From the NCBI RefSeq assembly GCF_010726955.1, contig NZ_AP022603.1:186001-250000 (forward strand): 64,000 nucleotides of DNA, written 5' to 3'. Source of the stretch: Mycolicibacterium fallax. Lineage in GTDB: Bacteria > Actinomycetota > Actinomycetes > Mycobacteriales > Mycobacteriaceae. A model generated the notes under the pieces. It saw only the letters and a list, made by a program, of their open reading frames with translations, ran no database searches and was not told the DNA's origin. Of this stretch, positions 26,684 to 36,571 are shown one piece after another. Position numbers and translations under genes: made by a program. Position 1 is the first letter of the stretch, and each line of letters opens with the position of its first letter.

Positions 26684-26903
26684 TTCGACGAGCGGCGTTT
26701 TTCCGCGAGGAAGAGGCCGGCCGCGGTGGTGCTGCCGGTTCGACGAGCGGCGTTTTTCCGCGAGGAAGAGGCCGGCCGCGGTGGTGCTGCCGGTTCGACG
26801 AGCGGCGTTTTTCCGCGAGGACGAGGCCGGCCGCGGTGGTGCTGCCGGTTCGACGAGCGGCGTTTTTCCGCGAGGAAGAGGCCGGCCGCGGTGATGCTGC
26901 CGG
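26684..26903. repeat. Tandem repeat array B: four 55-bp units, same core as array A
   Basis: Units start at 26684, 26739, 26794 and 26849. Each has the 32-bp core in opposite orientation to array A (cores 26684-26715, 26739-26770, 26794-26825, 26849-26880), followed by a 23-bp spacer. The third core differs by one base (near 26822) and the last spacer by one base. The spacer has short inverted arms CCGGC/GCCGG. The array fills the gap between cfp6 and the ilvB promoter, ending six bases before the probable -35 box. It is not a CRISPR, since the spacers are the same. Confidence 0.92.
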
Positions 26904-26908
26904 GTGAT

Positions 26909-26938
26909 TTGACGGTTGACCTGTGCGGGGACTACCGT
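26909..26938 (+). promoter_or_regulatory. Promoter of the ilvB leader
   Basis: TTGACG at 26909-26914 and TACCGT at 26933-26938 are spaced 18 bases apart. The start point would fall about 26945-26946, the A of the leader-peptide ATG, giving a leaderless leader transcript. Confidence 0.6.
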
Positions 26939-26945
26939 CGAGGCC

Positions 26946-26987
26946 ATGCGGAAGCTCGTAGTACTTGGTCAGCGCGTTGGTGCGTGA
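26946..26987 (+). CDS. ilvB leader peptide (13 residues)
   Basis: Short frame MRKLVVLGQRVGA then TGA. Five of its 13 residues are Leu or Val, including LVVL, so its translation should slow when charged tRNA-Leu or tRNA-Val is scarce. It lies 8 bases after the -10 box with no ribosome binding site, so it is probably translated leaderless. Its end overlaps the first arm of a long hairpin and a terminator follows, the standard layout of ribosome-mediated attenuation. Confidence 0.85.
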   Translation: MRKLVVLGQRVGA

Positions 26988-27055
26988 CCGGTCGTAGCTA
27001 TCCGTAGCACCAACGCGCAACCCTCGTGCAGCATGTGAGCTGGCGAGGGTTTTTT
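26972..27055 (+). terminator. ilvB attenuator: competing hairpins and intrinsic terminator
   Basis: A perfect 12-bp stem pairs GCGCGTTGGTGC (26972-26983) with GCACCAACGCGC (27007-27018). Directly after it a terminator stem AACCCTCG (27019-27026) with CGAGGGTT (27044-27051), extended inside by CAGC/GCTG, runs into six Ts (27050-27055). The leader peptide covers the first arm, so ribosome stalling at Leu/Val codons versus its release at the stop can change folding. The exact antiterminator pairing is not worked out here. Confidence 0.8.
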
Positions 27056-27102
27056 GTTGCCCGGCAGAAATTTGTACGAAACCTAGAACGAATGAGGACA
27101 CC

Positions 27103-28977
27103 GTGAGCGCTCCGACGACGCGACCAGCGGAAAAGCCTGGGATCGATGCGCCCGCCCCCACCCCCGGCAACGGTTCCCCGGCGCCGGCCGGCAAGGCGGC
27201 CGACCGTGGCGCGGGCCGCACCGTCGCCCCATACCAGCTGACCGGCGCCGAGTCGGTGGTCCGTTCGCTGGAGGAACTCGACGTCGACACCATCTTCGGC
27301 ATTCCCGGCGGCGCGGTGCTGCCGGTCTATGACCCGCTGTTCGACTCGAAGAAGCTGCGCCACGTGCTGGTGCGCCACGAGCAGGGTGCCGGGCACGCCG
27401 CCAGCGGCTATGCGCACGCCACCGGCCGGGTCGGCGTCATGATGGCCACCTCCGGGCCGGGCGCGACGAACCTGGTCACGCCGCTGGCCGACGCCCAGAT
27501 GGACTCCATCCCGGTCGTCGCGATCACCGGGCAGGTCGGCCGCGGCCTGATCGGCACCGACGCGTTCCAGGAGGCCGACATCTCCGGCATCACCATGCCG
27601 ATCACCAAGCACAACTTCCTGGTCAACAACGGCGACGACATCCCGCGGGTGCTGGCCGAGGCGTTCCACATCGCGGCCTCCGGCCGGCCGGGCGCGGTGC
27701 TGGTGGACATCCCCAAGGACATTCTGCAGGCGCGGTGCACGTTCTCCTGGCCGCCGGTGATGGAGCTGCCCGGTTACAAGCCGAACACCAAGCCGCACAG
27801 CCGGCAGATCCGGGAGGCCGCCCGCTACATCGCCGAAGCCACCAAGCCGGTGCTCTATGTCGGCGGCGGCGTGATCCGCGGCGACGCGACCGCCGAACTG
27901 ATGGAGCTGGCGCAGATCACCGGGATTCCCGTCGTCACCACCCTGATGGCGCGCGGCGCGTTCCCGGACAGCCACCCGCAGCACATGGGCATGCCGGGCA
28001 TGCACGGCGCCGTCGGCGCGGTGGCCGCGCTGCAGCGCTCCGACCTGCTGATCGCCCTGGGCACCCGATTCGACGACCGAGTGACCGGTCAGCTGGATTC
28101 GTTCGCGCCGGAGGCCAAGGTCATCCACGCCGACATCGACCCGGCCGAGATCGGCAAGAACCGGCACGCCGACGTCCCGATCGTCGGTGACATCAAGGCC
28201 GTCATCGTCGAGTTGATCGCCGCGCTGCGCAAGGCCGATGTGCCCGGCAACCTGGCGCTGGACGACTGGTGGGAGTACCTGGGCGGGGTGCGCGCCACCT
28301 TCCCGCTGAGCTACGGCCCGCAGAGCGACGGCAGCCTGAGCCCGGAGCTGGTGATCGAGCGGCTCGGCGAGATCGCCGGCCCGGACGCCATCTACGTGGC
28401 GGGTGTCGGCCAGCACCAGATGTGGGCCGCGCAGTTCGTCAAGTACGAGAAGCCGCGTACCTGGCTGAACTCCGGCGGCCTGGGCACCATGGGCTTTGCC
28501 ATCCCGGCGGCGATGGGCGCCAAGATGGCCCGCCCGGAGGCCGAGGTGTGGGCCATCGACGGCGACGGCTGCTTCCAGATGACCAATCAGGAGCTGGCCA
28601 CCTGCGCCATTGAGGGTGCGCCGATCAAGGTTGCGCTGATCAACAACGGCAACCTCGGCATGGTGCGGCAGTGGCAGACGCTGTTCTACGGCGAGCGCTA
28701 CAGCCAGACCGACCTCGCCACCCACAGCCAGCGCATCCCGGACTTCGTGAAGCTGGCCGAGGCGCTGGGTTGCGTCGGATTGCGTTGCGAGCGTGAGGAA
28801 GACGTCGACGACGTGATCCGGCAGGCCCGCGAGATCAACGACCGCCCGGTGGTCATCGACTTCATCGTCGGTGCCGACGCCCAGGTGTGGCCGATGGTGG
28901 CCGCAGGCACCGGCAACGACCAGATCATGGCCGCCCGCGACATCCGCCCGCTGTTCGACAACGAGGACCAGGTCTGA
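27103..28977 (+). CDS. ilvB: Acetolactate synthase, large subunit
   Basis: TPP enzyme making acetolactate and acetohydroxybutyrate, first common step of Val, Leu and Ile synthesis. 624 residues including an N-terminal Pro/Ala-rich extension of about 40. Catalytic Glu in [19 protein letters not shown] motif [14 protein letters not shown] to INNGNLGM (near 487-515), and the FAD-region pattern in mid-protein. GTG start at 27103 after GAGGAC. Under attenuation control by the leader above. ilvN follows 31 bases downstream. Confidence 0.96.
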   Translation: MSAPTTRPAEKPGIDAPAPTPGNGSPAPAGKAADRGAGRTVAPYQLTGAESVVRSLEELDVDTIFGIPGGAVLPVYDPLFDSKKLRHVLVRHEQGAGHAASGYAHATGRVGVMMATSGPGATNLVTPLADAQMDSIPVVAITGQVGRGLIGTDAFQEADISGITMPITKHNFLVNNGDDIPRVLAEAFHIAASGRPGAVLVDIPKDILQARCTFSWPPVMELPGYKPNTKPHSRQIREAARYIAEATKPVLYVGGGVIRGDATAELMELAQITGIPVVTTLMARGAFPDSHPQHMGMPGMHGAVGAVAALQRSDLLIALGTRFDDRVTGQLDSFAPEAKVIHADIDPAEIGKNRHADVPIVGDIKAVIVELIAALRKADVPGNLALDDWWEYLGGVRATFPLSYGPQSDGSLSPELVIERLGEIAGPDAIYVAGVGQHQMWAAQFVKYEKPRTWLNSGGLGTMGFAIPAAMGAKMARPEAEVWAIDGDGCFQMTNQELATCAIEGAPIKVALINNGNLGMVRQWQTLFYGERYSQTDLATHSQRIPDFVKLAEALGCVGLRCEREEDVDDVIRQAREINDRPVVIDFIVGADAQVWPMVAAGTGNDQIMAARDIRPLFDNEDQV

Positions 28978-29008
28978 TGAGCGACCCGAAAAACCGAGGA
29001 GCCCGCGC

Positions 29009-29515
29009 ATGACCACCACGCACACGCTGTCCGTCCTGGTGGAGGACAAGCCCGGCGTCCTGGCACGAGTGGCCGCGCTGTTCTCCCGGCGCGGCTACAA
29101 CATTGAGTCGCTGGCGGTGGGACCCACCGAGTCCAAGAGCATGTCCCGGATGACGATCGTGGTCTCGGTGGAGGATTTCCCGCTGGAGCAGATCACCAAG
29201 CAGCTCAACAAGCTGATCAACGTGATCAAGATCGTCGAGCAGGACCAGGAAAACTCGGTGTCGCGCGAGCTGGCGCTGATCAAGGTCCGGGCCGACGCCG
29301 GCAGTCGCAGCCAGGTGATCGAGGCGGTCAACCTGTTCCGCGCCAAGGTCGTCGACGTCTCCACCGAGTCGCTGACCATCGAGGCCACCGGAACCCAGGA
29401 CAAGATCGAGGCCCTGCTCCGGGTGCTGGAGCCCTATGGCATCCGTGAGATCGTGCAGTCCGGCACCGTGTCGCTGGCCCGCGGCCCCCGCGGCATCGGC
29501 ACCACGAAATCCTGA
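29009..29515 (+). CDS. ilvN: Acetolactate synthase, small regulatory subunit
   Basis: Regulatory partner of IlvB, 168 residues. The N-terminal ACT domain (HTLSVLVEDKPGVLARVAAL and FSRRGYNIESLAVG) binds valine for feedback inhibition; the C-terminal domain (LALIKVRADAGSRSQV) is the usual ALS_SSU fold. ATG at 29009 follows GAGGAG; the longer open frame overlapping ilvB is not real. Confidence 0.95.
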   Translation: MTTTHTLSVLVEDKPGVLARVAALFSRRGYNIESLAVGPTESKSMSRMTIVVSVEDFPLEQITKQLNKLINVIKIVEQDQENSVSRELALIKVRADAGSRSQVIEAVNLFRAKVVDVSTESLTIEATGTQDKIEALLRVLEPYGIREIVQSGTVSLARGPRGIGTTKS

Positions 29516-29606
29516 CGGCGACGGTCGGGGCGGCCGGCCCGCCCGCGGCACCGGCACCGGAAAAATCGTGACACCACGCATGACCCCTAACAGAGATAGG
29601 AAATAG

Positions 29607-30623
<1,017 letters not shown>

Positions 30624-30653
30624 CAACCGCGCACCGATCTCTGCAACGGCGAG

Positions 30654-30679
30654 GCCCGTCCCGAATCACCGGGACGGGC
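30654..30679. terminator. Hairpin terminator between ilvC and the convergent FAD gene
   Basis: GCCCGTCCCG (30654-30663) pairs perfectly with CGGGACGGGC (30670-30679) around a six-base loop, followed by TTCGTCG. No long T run. It overlaps the last codons of the opposing gene. Confidence 0.65.
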
Positions 30680-32102
30680 TTCGTCGTATCGGTGCCGGGA
30701 GCCCGAATTCCCGTCTGAGCGCGGTGCGGGCGGCGTAGAACCCGCACATTCCGTGCACCCCGCCGTTGGGCGGGGTCGCCGCCGAACACAGGTAGGCGCG
30801 GGGCACCGGCAGCGCCCACGGGTTGGCGCGCAGCGTCGGGCCGGCCATCGCCCGCCACATCGAGTTGCCGCCGCCGGTGATGTCCCCGCCGACCAGGTTG
30901 GCGTTGTGCCCGGCCATGTCCGAGGCCGGCACGCTGCGCACCGCCAGCACCACATCCCGGAAGCCGGGGGCAAAGCGCTCCACCGCGGCGGTCACCGTCT
31001 CGGCCTGGTCGACCGGGGAGCCGTGCGGCACATGGGCATATGTCCAGAACGGTCGCCGGCCGCGCTCATCGATCCGAGTCGGGTCGCCCACGTGTGGAGA
31101 GGCCGCCAGCACCATCGGCGACTGCGCGTGCCGGCCGGCGCCCACCGCCGCTTCGGCCGCTGCCATCTGATCCCGCGAACCGCCGAGATGGAACGTCGCG
31201 GTCTCCAACAGCCGGGGATCTGCCCACGGAATCTCCTCGGACAGAACGAAATCCACCTTCGCCACGCCCGCGCCGTACCGCAGTCTCCGCAGCCGGGCGG
31301 CATACCGGTTCGGCAGCTCCTCGCGATAGATGCCGAGCAGGGCGCGGGCCGGCAGGTCGTAGATGACCACCCCGGGAGGAGGTGTCGTCACCGGCTCACC
31401 GAGGACCAGTTCACCGCCGTGGGCGGTGAACTCGGTCAGCATCGCCTCGACGATCGCCTGGCTGCCGCCGGTGGGAACCGGCCACCCGACGGTGTGCCCG
31501 AGCGCCGCCAGCGCGGTGCCCAGACCGGCGGCCGGCAGCGAGTTCAGCGGGCGCACCGCGTGCGCGGCCACCCCGGCGAACAACGCCTGGGCGTCCTCGC
31601 CGCGCAGCAGGCGTCCGCCGGCACTGGCCTGGGCGGCCACCCGCAGCCCCAGCGCCCCGGCCAGGGCCGATTGCCGGGGCAGCGAGCGCTTGTCGGTGAG
31701 CATGACGTCGGCCACGGCGGTGTTGTCGCCGGTCAGCGGCGCGAACATGGCCCGCCAGGAGTCGGGATGGCGCAGCTGCGCGCAGGTCCGCTCCAGGTCG
31801 CGATACGCCAGCGCGGCGGGGCGCCGGTCCAGCGGGTTGGCGTAGGAGATCGGCGGGCTGGTCAACGCGACCCGGTCGGCCAGCCCGAAGGCCCGGAAGA
31901 ACGGCGAGGCCAGCGCCATCGGGTGGATCGCCGAGCAGACGTCGTGGGCGACGCCGGGGTACTCGGGGTCGGGCAGCGTGCGAGCGCCGCCGCCGACGGT
32001 GGATTGCGCCTCGATGATCCGAACCCGCAGACCGGCGCGGGCGCAGGTGAGCGCGGCGCTCAGGCCGTTGGGGCCACTGCCGACGACGGTGACATCGGTC
32101 AT
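30666..32102 (-). CDS. FAD-dependent oxidoreductase, phytoene desaturase-like
   Basis: A 478-residue flavoprotein of the CrtI/NAD(P)-FAD amine oxidase-like superfamily. The N-terminal dinucleotide motif is VVGSGPNGLSAALTCARAGL (residues 5-24), then IIEAQSTVGGGARTLP. A C-terminal FAD-binding segment includes PPNGGVHGMCGFYAA. From memory it corresponds to Rv2997, which also sits beside ilvC and serA. There are no carotenoid partner genes nearby, so a carotenoid role is not supported. ATG at 32102 chosen. Confidence 0.82.
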   Translation of the reverse strand: MTDVTVVGSGPNGLSAALTCARAGLRVRIIEAQSTVGGGARTLPDPEYPGVAHDVCSAIHPMALASPFFRAFGLADRVALTSPPISYANPLDRRPAALAYRDLERTCAQLRHPDSWRAMFAPLTGDNTAVADVMLTDKRSLPRQSALAGALGLRVAAQASAGGRLLRGEDAQALFAGVAAHAVRPLNSLPAAGLGTALAALGHTVGWPVPTGGSQAIVEAMLTEFTAHGGELVLGEPVTTPPPGVVIYDLPARALLGIYREELPNRYAARLRRLRYGAGVAKVDFVLSEEIPWADPRLLETATFHLGGSRDQMAAAEAAVGAGRHAQSPMVLAASPHVGDPTRIDERGRRPFWTYAHVPHGSPVDQAETVTAAVERFAPGFRDVVLAVRSVPASDMAGHNANLVGGDITGGGNSMWRAMAGPTLRANPWALPVPRAYLCSAATPPNGGVHGMCGFYAARTALRREFGLPAPIRRSPSR

Positions 32103-32174
32103 ATCCGTCTCTTTCGCCAGGTCGGGCCCGGTTGGGGGGATGGACGCGCTTTGTGGCCGCTCACGGCCGCCCAT

Positions 32175-32180
32175 TAGGCT
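32175..32180 (+). promoter_or_regulatory. Candidate -10 box for serA (leaderless)
   Basis: TAGGCT ends six bases before the serA GTG, with no ribosome binding site between. Confidence 0.5.
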
Positions 32181-32186
32181 GTCCGG

Positions 32187-33773
32187 GTGAGTCTTCCTGT
32201 TGTACTGATTGCCGACAAGCTCGCCCCATCGACGGTGGACGCCCTGGGTGACCAGGTAGAGGTCCGCTGGGTGGACGGTCCGGACCGGGAGAAGCTGCTG
32301 GCCGCGGTTGGCGACGCCGACGCGCTGCTGGTGCGCTCGGCCACCACCGTCGACGACGAGGTGCTGGCCGCCGCGCCGAAGCTCAAGATCGTCGCCCGCG
32401 CCGGCGTCGGCCTGGACAACGTCGACGTGGATGCGGCCACCGCGCGCGGCGTGATGGTGGTCAACGCCCCGACGTCCAACATCCACAGCGCGGCCGAGCA
32501 CGCCGTCGCGCTGCTGCTGGCGGCGGCCCGGCAGGTGCCCGCCGCGGACGCCACGCTGCGCGATCGCACCTGGAAGCGCTCGAAGTTCTCCGGCGTCGAG
32601 CTGTTCGGCAAGACCGTCGGCGTCGTCGGGCTGGGCCGGATCGGTCAGCTCGTGGCGCACCGGCTGGCGGCCTTTGACACCGACATCGTCGCCTACGACC
32701 CCTACCTGCCGGCCGCCCGCGCCGCGCAGTTGGGCATCGAGCTGCTGCCGCTCGATGAGGTGCTCGCCCGCGCCGACTTCATCACCATGCACCTGCCCAA
32801 GACCCCCGAGACCGCCGGCCTGCTGAACCGGGAGGCGCTGGCCAAGACCAAGCCCGGGGTGGTCATCGTCAACGCCGCCCGCGGTGGCCTGATCGACGAG
32901 CAGGCACTCGCCGACGCCATCACCAGCGGCCACGTCCGGGCCGCCGGGCTGGACGTGTTCGACACCGAGCCGTGCACCGACAGCCCGCTGTTCGAGCTGG
33001 AGCAGGTCGTGGTGACCCCGCACCTCGGCGCCTCCACCGCCGAGGCGCAGGACCGGGCCGGCACCGATGTGGCCGAGAGCGTGAAGCTGGCGCTGGCCGG
33101 TGAATTCGTGCCGGACGCGGTCAACGTCGGCGGCGGCGTCGTCGGCGACGAGGTCGCCCCGTGGCTGGACCTGGTGTCCAAGCTGGGTGTGCTTGCCGGT
33201 GCGCTGTCGCCGGAGCCGCCGGTGTCGCTGGCCGTGCACATCCGCGGCGAACTGGCCGCCGAGGATGTCGCGATCCTGGAACTGGCCGCGCTGCGCGGGC
33301 TGTTCTCCACCGTGGTCAGCGAGCAGGTCACCTTCGTCAACACCCCGGCGCTGGCCGCCACCCGCGGCGTCACCGCGGAGCTGACCAAGACCGCCGAGAG
33401 CCGCAACCACCGCAGCGTGGTGGACATCCTGGCCGTGCAGTCCGACGGGTCGTCGGTCAACGTGGCCGGCACGCTGGCCGGCCCGCAGCTGGTGCAGAAG
33501 ATCATCCAGATCAACGGACGCAACCTGGATCTGCGCGCCGAGGGCTACAACATGATCGTCAACTACCTGGACCGGCCCGGCGCGCTCGGCAAGATCGGCA
33601 CCCTGCTCGGCTCCGCCGAGGTGAACATCGAGGCCGCCCAGCTGTCCCAGGACGCCGAGGGCGACGGCGCCACCATCATGCTGCGGCTGGACCGCGACGT
33701 GCCCGAGGAGGTGCGCGCCACCATCGCCGATGCGGTCGGCGCGACGACGCTGAAGGTGGTTGACCTGTCATGA
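32187..33773 (+). CDS. serA: D-3-phosphoglycerate dehydrogenase
   Basis: NAD-dependent first step of serine synthesis. 528 residues: substrate and NAD domains (NAD motif [17 protein letters not shown] near 149-165; catalytic Arg in [10 protein letters not shown], Glu in FDTEP, His in TPHLGAST), then the intervening ASB domain (about 320-450) and a C-terminal ACT domain ([20 protein letters not shown]) that binds serine. This long four-domain form is normal for mycobacteria. Its ATGA end overlaps leuB. Confidence 0.96.
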   Translation: MSLPVVLIADKLAPSTVDALGDQVEVRWVDGPDREKLLAAVGDADALLVRSATTVDDEVLAAAPKLKIVARAGVGLDNVDVDAATARGVMVVNAPTSNIHSAAEHAVALLLAAARQVPAADATLRDRTWKRSKFSGVELFGKTVGVVGLGRIGQLVAHRLAAFDTDIVAYDPYLPAARAAQLGIELLPLDEVLARADFITMHLPKTPETAGLLNREALAKTKPGVVIVNAARGGLIDEQALADAITSGHVRAAGLDVFDTEPCTDSPLFELEQVVVTPHLGASTAEAQDRAGTDVAESVKLALAGEFVPDAVNVGGGVVGDEVAPWLDLVSKLGVLAGALSPEPPVSLAVHIRGELAAEDVAILELAALRGLFSTVVSEQVTFVNTPALAATRGVTAELTKTAESRNHRSVVDILAVQSDGSSVNVAGTLAGPQLVQKIIQINGRNLDLRAEGYNMIVNYLDRPGALGKIGTLLGSAEVNIEAAQLSQDAEGDGATIMLRLDRDVPEEVRATIADAVGATTLKVVDLS

Positions 33774-34780
33774 AGCTCGCTGTCATCGCCGGAGACGGCA
33801 TCGGCCCGGAGGTAATCGCGCAGGCCACCCGGGTACTCGACGCGGTGCTGCCCGGGGTCGAGAAGACCGACTACGACCTGGGCGCGCGGCGCTACCACGC
33901 CACCGGTGAGCTGCTCACCGACGAGATCATCGAGGAACTGCGCGGCTACGACGCGATCCTGCTGGGCGCCATCGGCGACCCGTCGGTCCCGTCGGGCGTG
34001 CTGGAGCGCGGGCTGCTGCTGAAGCTGCGCTTCGCCCTCGACCATCACATCAACCTGCGGCCGTCGAAGCTGCAGGCCGGGGTGGATTCGCCACTGGCCG
34101 GCAATCCGGCGATCGACTTCGTGGTGGTCCGCGAGGGCACCGAGGGCCCCTACACCGGTACCGGCGGCGCGATCCGGGTGGGCACCGAGCACGAGGTGGC
34201 CACCGAGGTCAGCCTCAACACCGCCTTCGGGGTGGAGCGGGTGGTGCGCGACGCGTTCGCCCGCGCGCAGGCGCGCCGCAAGCACCTGACCCTGGTGCAC
34301 AAGACGAACGTGCTGACCTTCGCCGGCTCGCTGTGGGCCCGCATCGTCGCGCAGGTCGGGGCCGAATACCCCGAGGTCGAGGTCGCCTACCAGCACATCG
34401 ATGCCGCGACTATCCACCTGGTCACCGATCCGGGCCGCTTCGACGTGATCGTCACCGACAACCTGTTCGGCGACATCATCACCGACCTGGCCGCGGCGGT
34501 GTCCGGCGGCATCGGGCTGGCGGCCAGCGGCAACATCGACGGGTCGCGGCGCAGTCCGTCGATGTTCGAGCCGGTGCACGGCAGTGCCCCCGACATCGCG
34601 GGGCAGGGGATCGCCGATCCGACCGCCGCCGTGATGAGCGTGGCGCTGCTGCTGGCTCACCTTGGCGAGGACGCGGCGGCGGCCCGGGTGGATGCGGCCG
34701 TGGAGAAGCATCTGGCGACTCGCGGGGATGCGGTGCTGTCCACCGTCGAGGTCGGCGATCGGATCCTGGCGAACCTGTAG
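33770..34780 (+). CDS. leuB: 3-isopropylmalate dehydrogenase
   Basis: NAD-dependent oxidative decarboxylation in leucine synthesis. 336 residues. Typical elements: [14 protein letters not shown] at the N-terminus, [33 protein letters not shown] and the metal/substrate site [17 protein letters not shown], with [12 protein letters not shown] binding NAD. It overlaps serA by ATGA, so the two are co-translated. leuC and leuD lie 12 kb away. Confidence 0.96.
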   Translation: MKLAVIAGDGIGPEVIAQATRVLDAVLPGVEKTDYDLGARRYHATGELLTDEIIEELRGYDAILLGAIGDPSVPSGVLERGLLLKLRFALDHHINLRPSKLQAGVDSPLAGNPAIDFVVVREGTEGPYTGTGGAIRVGTEHEVATEVSLNTAFGVERVVRDAFARAQARRKHLTLVHKTNVLTFAGSLWARIVAQVGAEYPEVEVAYQHIDAATIHLVTDPGRFDVIVTDNLFGDIITDLAAAVSGGIGLAASGNIDGSRRSPSMFEPVHGSAPDIAGQGIADPTAAVMSVALLLAHLGEDAAAARVDAAVEKHLATRGDAVLSTVEVGDRILANL

Positions 34781-34811
34781 CCAGTACGCCTCGGCCGGTA
34801 TAGATTCGGCG

Positions 34812-34839
34812 ACTAGACAGATTTCAATAGTTGTCTAGT
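34812..34839. promoter_or_regulatory. Palindromic operator before the DUF3556 gene
   Basis: ACTAGACA (34812-34819) and TGTCTAGT (34832-34839) are perfect 8-bp inverted arms with a 12-base spacer, ending ten bases before the ATG. The shape suits a dimeric TetR-type repressor, but no regulator gene adjoins it and no second site was found in the window by eye. Confidence 0.6.
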
Positions 34840-34849
34840 AGGGGTTGTC

Positions 34850-36571
34850 ATGGGTTTTACCAGTCCCGATCTGCCGAAGGTGGATCCCGCCGAATGGCGC
34901 CGGGGAACTCGCGCACAACGGTTGCGACCGATGGCGCGGCACATCGCCGAGCGCGGCATGGGCTATCCCGACGTCTTCTATCCGCTCTACGCCGTCAAGA
35001 TCGTCGGGTACATCCTCGGCGGCTTGGCGTTCGCCCTGGCCACCAAGGGTATTGACGGCTGGGCCAACATCGGGCAGTGGTGGGCCGAACCGATCGTCTT
35101 CCAGAAGGTCGTGCTCTGGTCGATGCTCTTCGAGGTGCTCGGCCTCGGCTGCGGCTTCGGTCCACTGACCGGCAAGGTGATGCCGCCACTGGGCTCGCCG
35201 CTGTACTGGCTGCGCACCGGCACCGTGCGGCTGCCGCCGTGGCCCGGCCGGATTCCCGGGACCGCGGGCGACCGCCGCAGCGTGGGCGACGTGCTGCTGT
35301 ACGCCGGCCTGCTGGCCGCGGTGATCTCCGCGTTGCTCTCGGACGGCACCGGCCCGGTCGCCGGACTGGATTCGGCGGTGGGACAGCTGCCGGGCTGGAA
35401 GGCCCTGCTGGTGGTGGCGTTGCTCGCGCTGATCGGCCTGCGGGACAAGACCATCTTCCTGGCCGCCCGCGGTGAGGTGTACGGCACGCTGACGCTGATG
35501 TTCCTCATCCCGGGCGTCACCATGATCGTCGGCGCAAAGTTCGTGCTGCTGGCGATCTGGCTGGGCGCGGCGGTGTCGAAGATGAACCGGCACTTCCCGT
35601 ACGTCATCGCCACCATGATGGCCAACAATCCGTTCATCCGGTTCAAGGCGCTGCGGCGGATGTTCTTTCGCCGCTATCCCGATGACCTGCAGCCCAGCTG
35701 GATCCCGAGAATGCTCGCCCACATCGGCACGGCGATCGAACTGCTGGTTCCGCCGGTGCTGTTCTTCTCCCACGGTGGGGTGGTGACCTACGTCGGAGCC
35801 GCCGTGCTGATCCTGCTGCACCTGATCATCCTGTGCTCGATTCCGCTCGGCGTGCCGCTGGAGTGGAACGTCTTCATGATCTTCTCGGTGGCAACGCTGT
35901 TCGTGGACAAGGCGGCAATCGGCCCGGCGGACATGGTGTTTCCCTGGGCATGGCTGGTTATCGCCGTGATGACGGTTGTCGTCGTCACGGTCGTGATCGG
36001 GAACCTGTTCCCGAAGCGGGTGTCATTCCTGCCGGGCATGCGCTACTACGCCGGCAACTGGGATGTCTCGGTGTGGTGCGTGACCGAATCGGCGGCGCAG
36101 AAGATCTCCGACGCGCGGATCGGGCTGGGCCTGTTGCCGCACAAGCAGATTGAAAAGTTCTACGGTGCCGAGGATTCCGAGGTGCCCAAGGAACTCGCGC
36201 TGGCCTTCCGGGTGATGTTCGCCAACGGGCGAGCGCTGCTGACCCTGCTGGGGCGGGTGCTTCCGGCCGGGCGCGAGAAGGACTACGCGATCCTCGAAGG
36301 TGAGCAGTTCTGCGCCTACGCGGTCGGCTGGAACTTCGGCGACGGACACCTGCACAACGAGCAATTGGTGGCGGCGCTGCAGGCCCGCTGCGGGTTCGAG
36401 CCCGAAGAGGTGCGGGTGATCCTGGTCGACGGCCAACCGATCCACCGGCAATCGCACGAATACCGCCTGGTCGACGCCGCGACAGGGGAATTCGAGCGCG
36501 GCACCTTCCAGGTTGCTGACACCTGCGCGCGTCAGCCCTGGCAGGACGACGTGCCGGTGCGACTGCGTTAG
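34850..36571 (+). CDS. DUF3556 multi-pass membrane protein
   Basis: A 573-residue protein. The first 400 residues hold roughly eight or nine membrane helices with His- and Asn-containing loops (KMNRHFPYVIATMMANNPF; RYPDDLQPSWIPRMLAHIG), the pattern of DUF3556 proteins known mostly from mycobacteria and relatives. The last 170 residues are soluble, containing NWDVSVWCVTESAAQKI and EGEQFCAYAVGWNFGDGHLHNE. GGGG lies ahead of the ATG. Function unknown. Stop codons overlap with convergent poxB. Confidence 0.72.
   Translation: MGFTSPDLPKVDPAEWRRGTRAQRLRPMARHIAERGMGYPDVFYPLYAVKIVGYILGGLAFALATKGIDGWANIGQWWAEPIVFQKVVLWSMLFEVLGLGCGFGPLTGKVMPPLGSPLYWLRTGTVRLPPWPGRIPGTAGDRRSVGDVLLYAGLLAAVISALLSDGTGPVAGLDSAVGQLPGWKALLVVALLALIGLRDKTIFLAARGEVYGTLTLMFLIPGVTMIVGAKFVLLAIWLGAAVSKMNRHFPYVIATMMANNPFIRFKALRRMFFRRYPDDLQPSWIPRMLAHIGTAIELLVPPVLFFSHGGVVTYVGAAVLILLHLIILCSIPLGVPLEWNVFMIFSVATLFVDKAAIGPADMVFPWAWLVIAVMTVVVVTVVIGNLFPKRVSFLPGMRYYAGNWDVSVWCVTESAAQKISDARIGLGLLPHKQIEKFYGAEDSEVPKELALAFRVMFANGRALLTLLGRVLPAGREKDYAILEGEQFCAYAVGWNFGDGHLHNEQLVAALQARCGFEPEEVRVILVDGQPIHRQSHEYRLVDAATGEFERGTFQVADTCARQPWQDDVPVRLR

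Noticed and set aside
26684..26903. CRISPR array
   Set aside because: Spacers between the repeats are the same, not unique, and no cas genes are present.
26660..26947. Frames reading through repeat array B on both strands
   Set aside because: They simply translate the 55-bp repeat and its flanks and have no promoter or ribosome binding site.
26998..29049. 683-codon open frame antisense to ilvB and ilvN
   Set aside because: Shadow of two certain genes; low-complexity translation with no motif.
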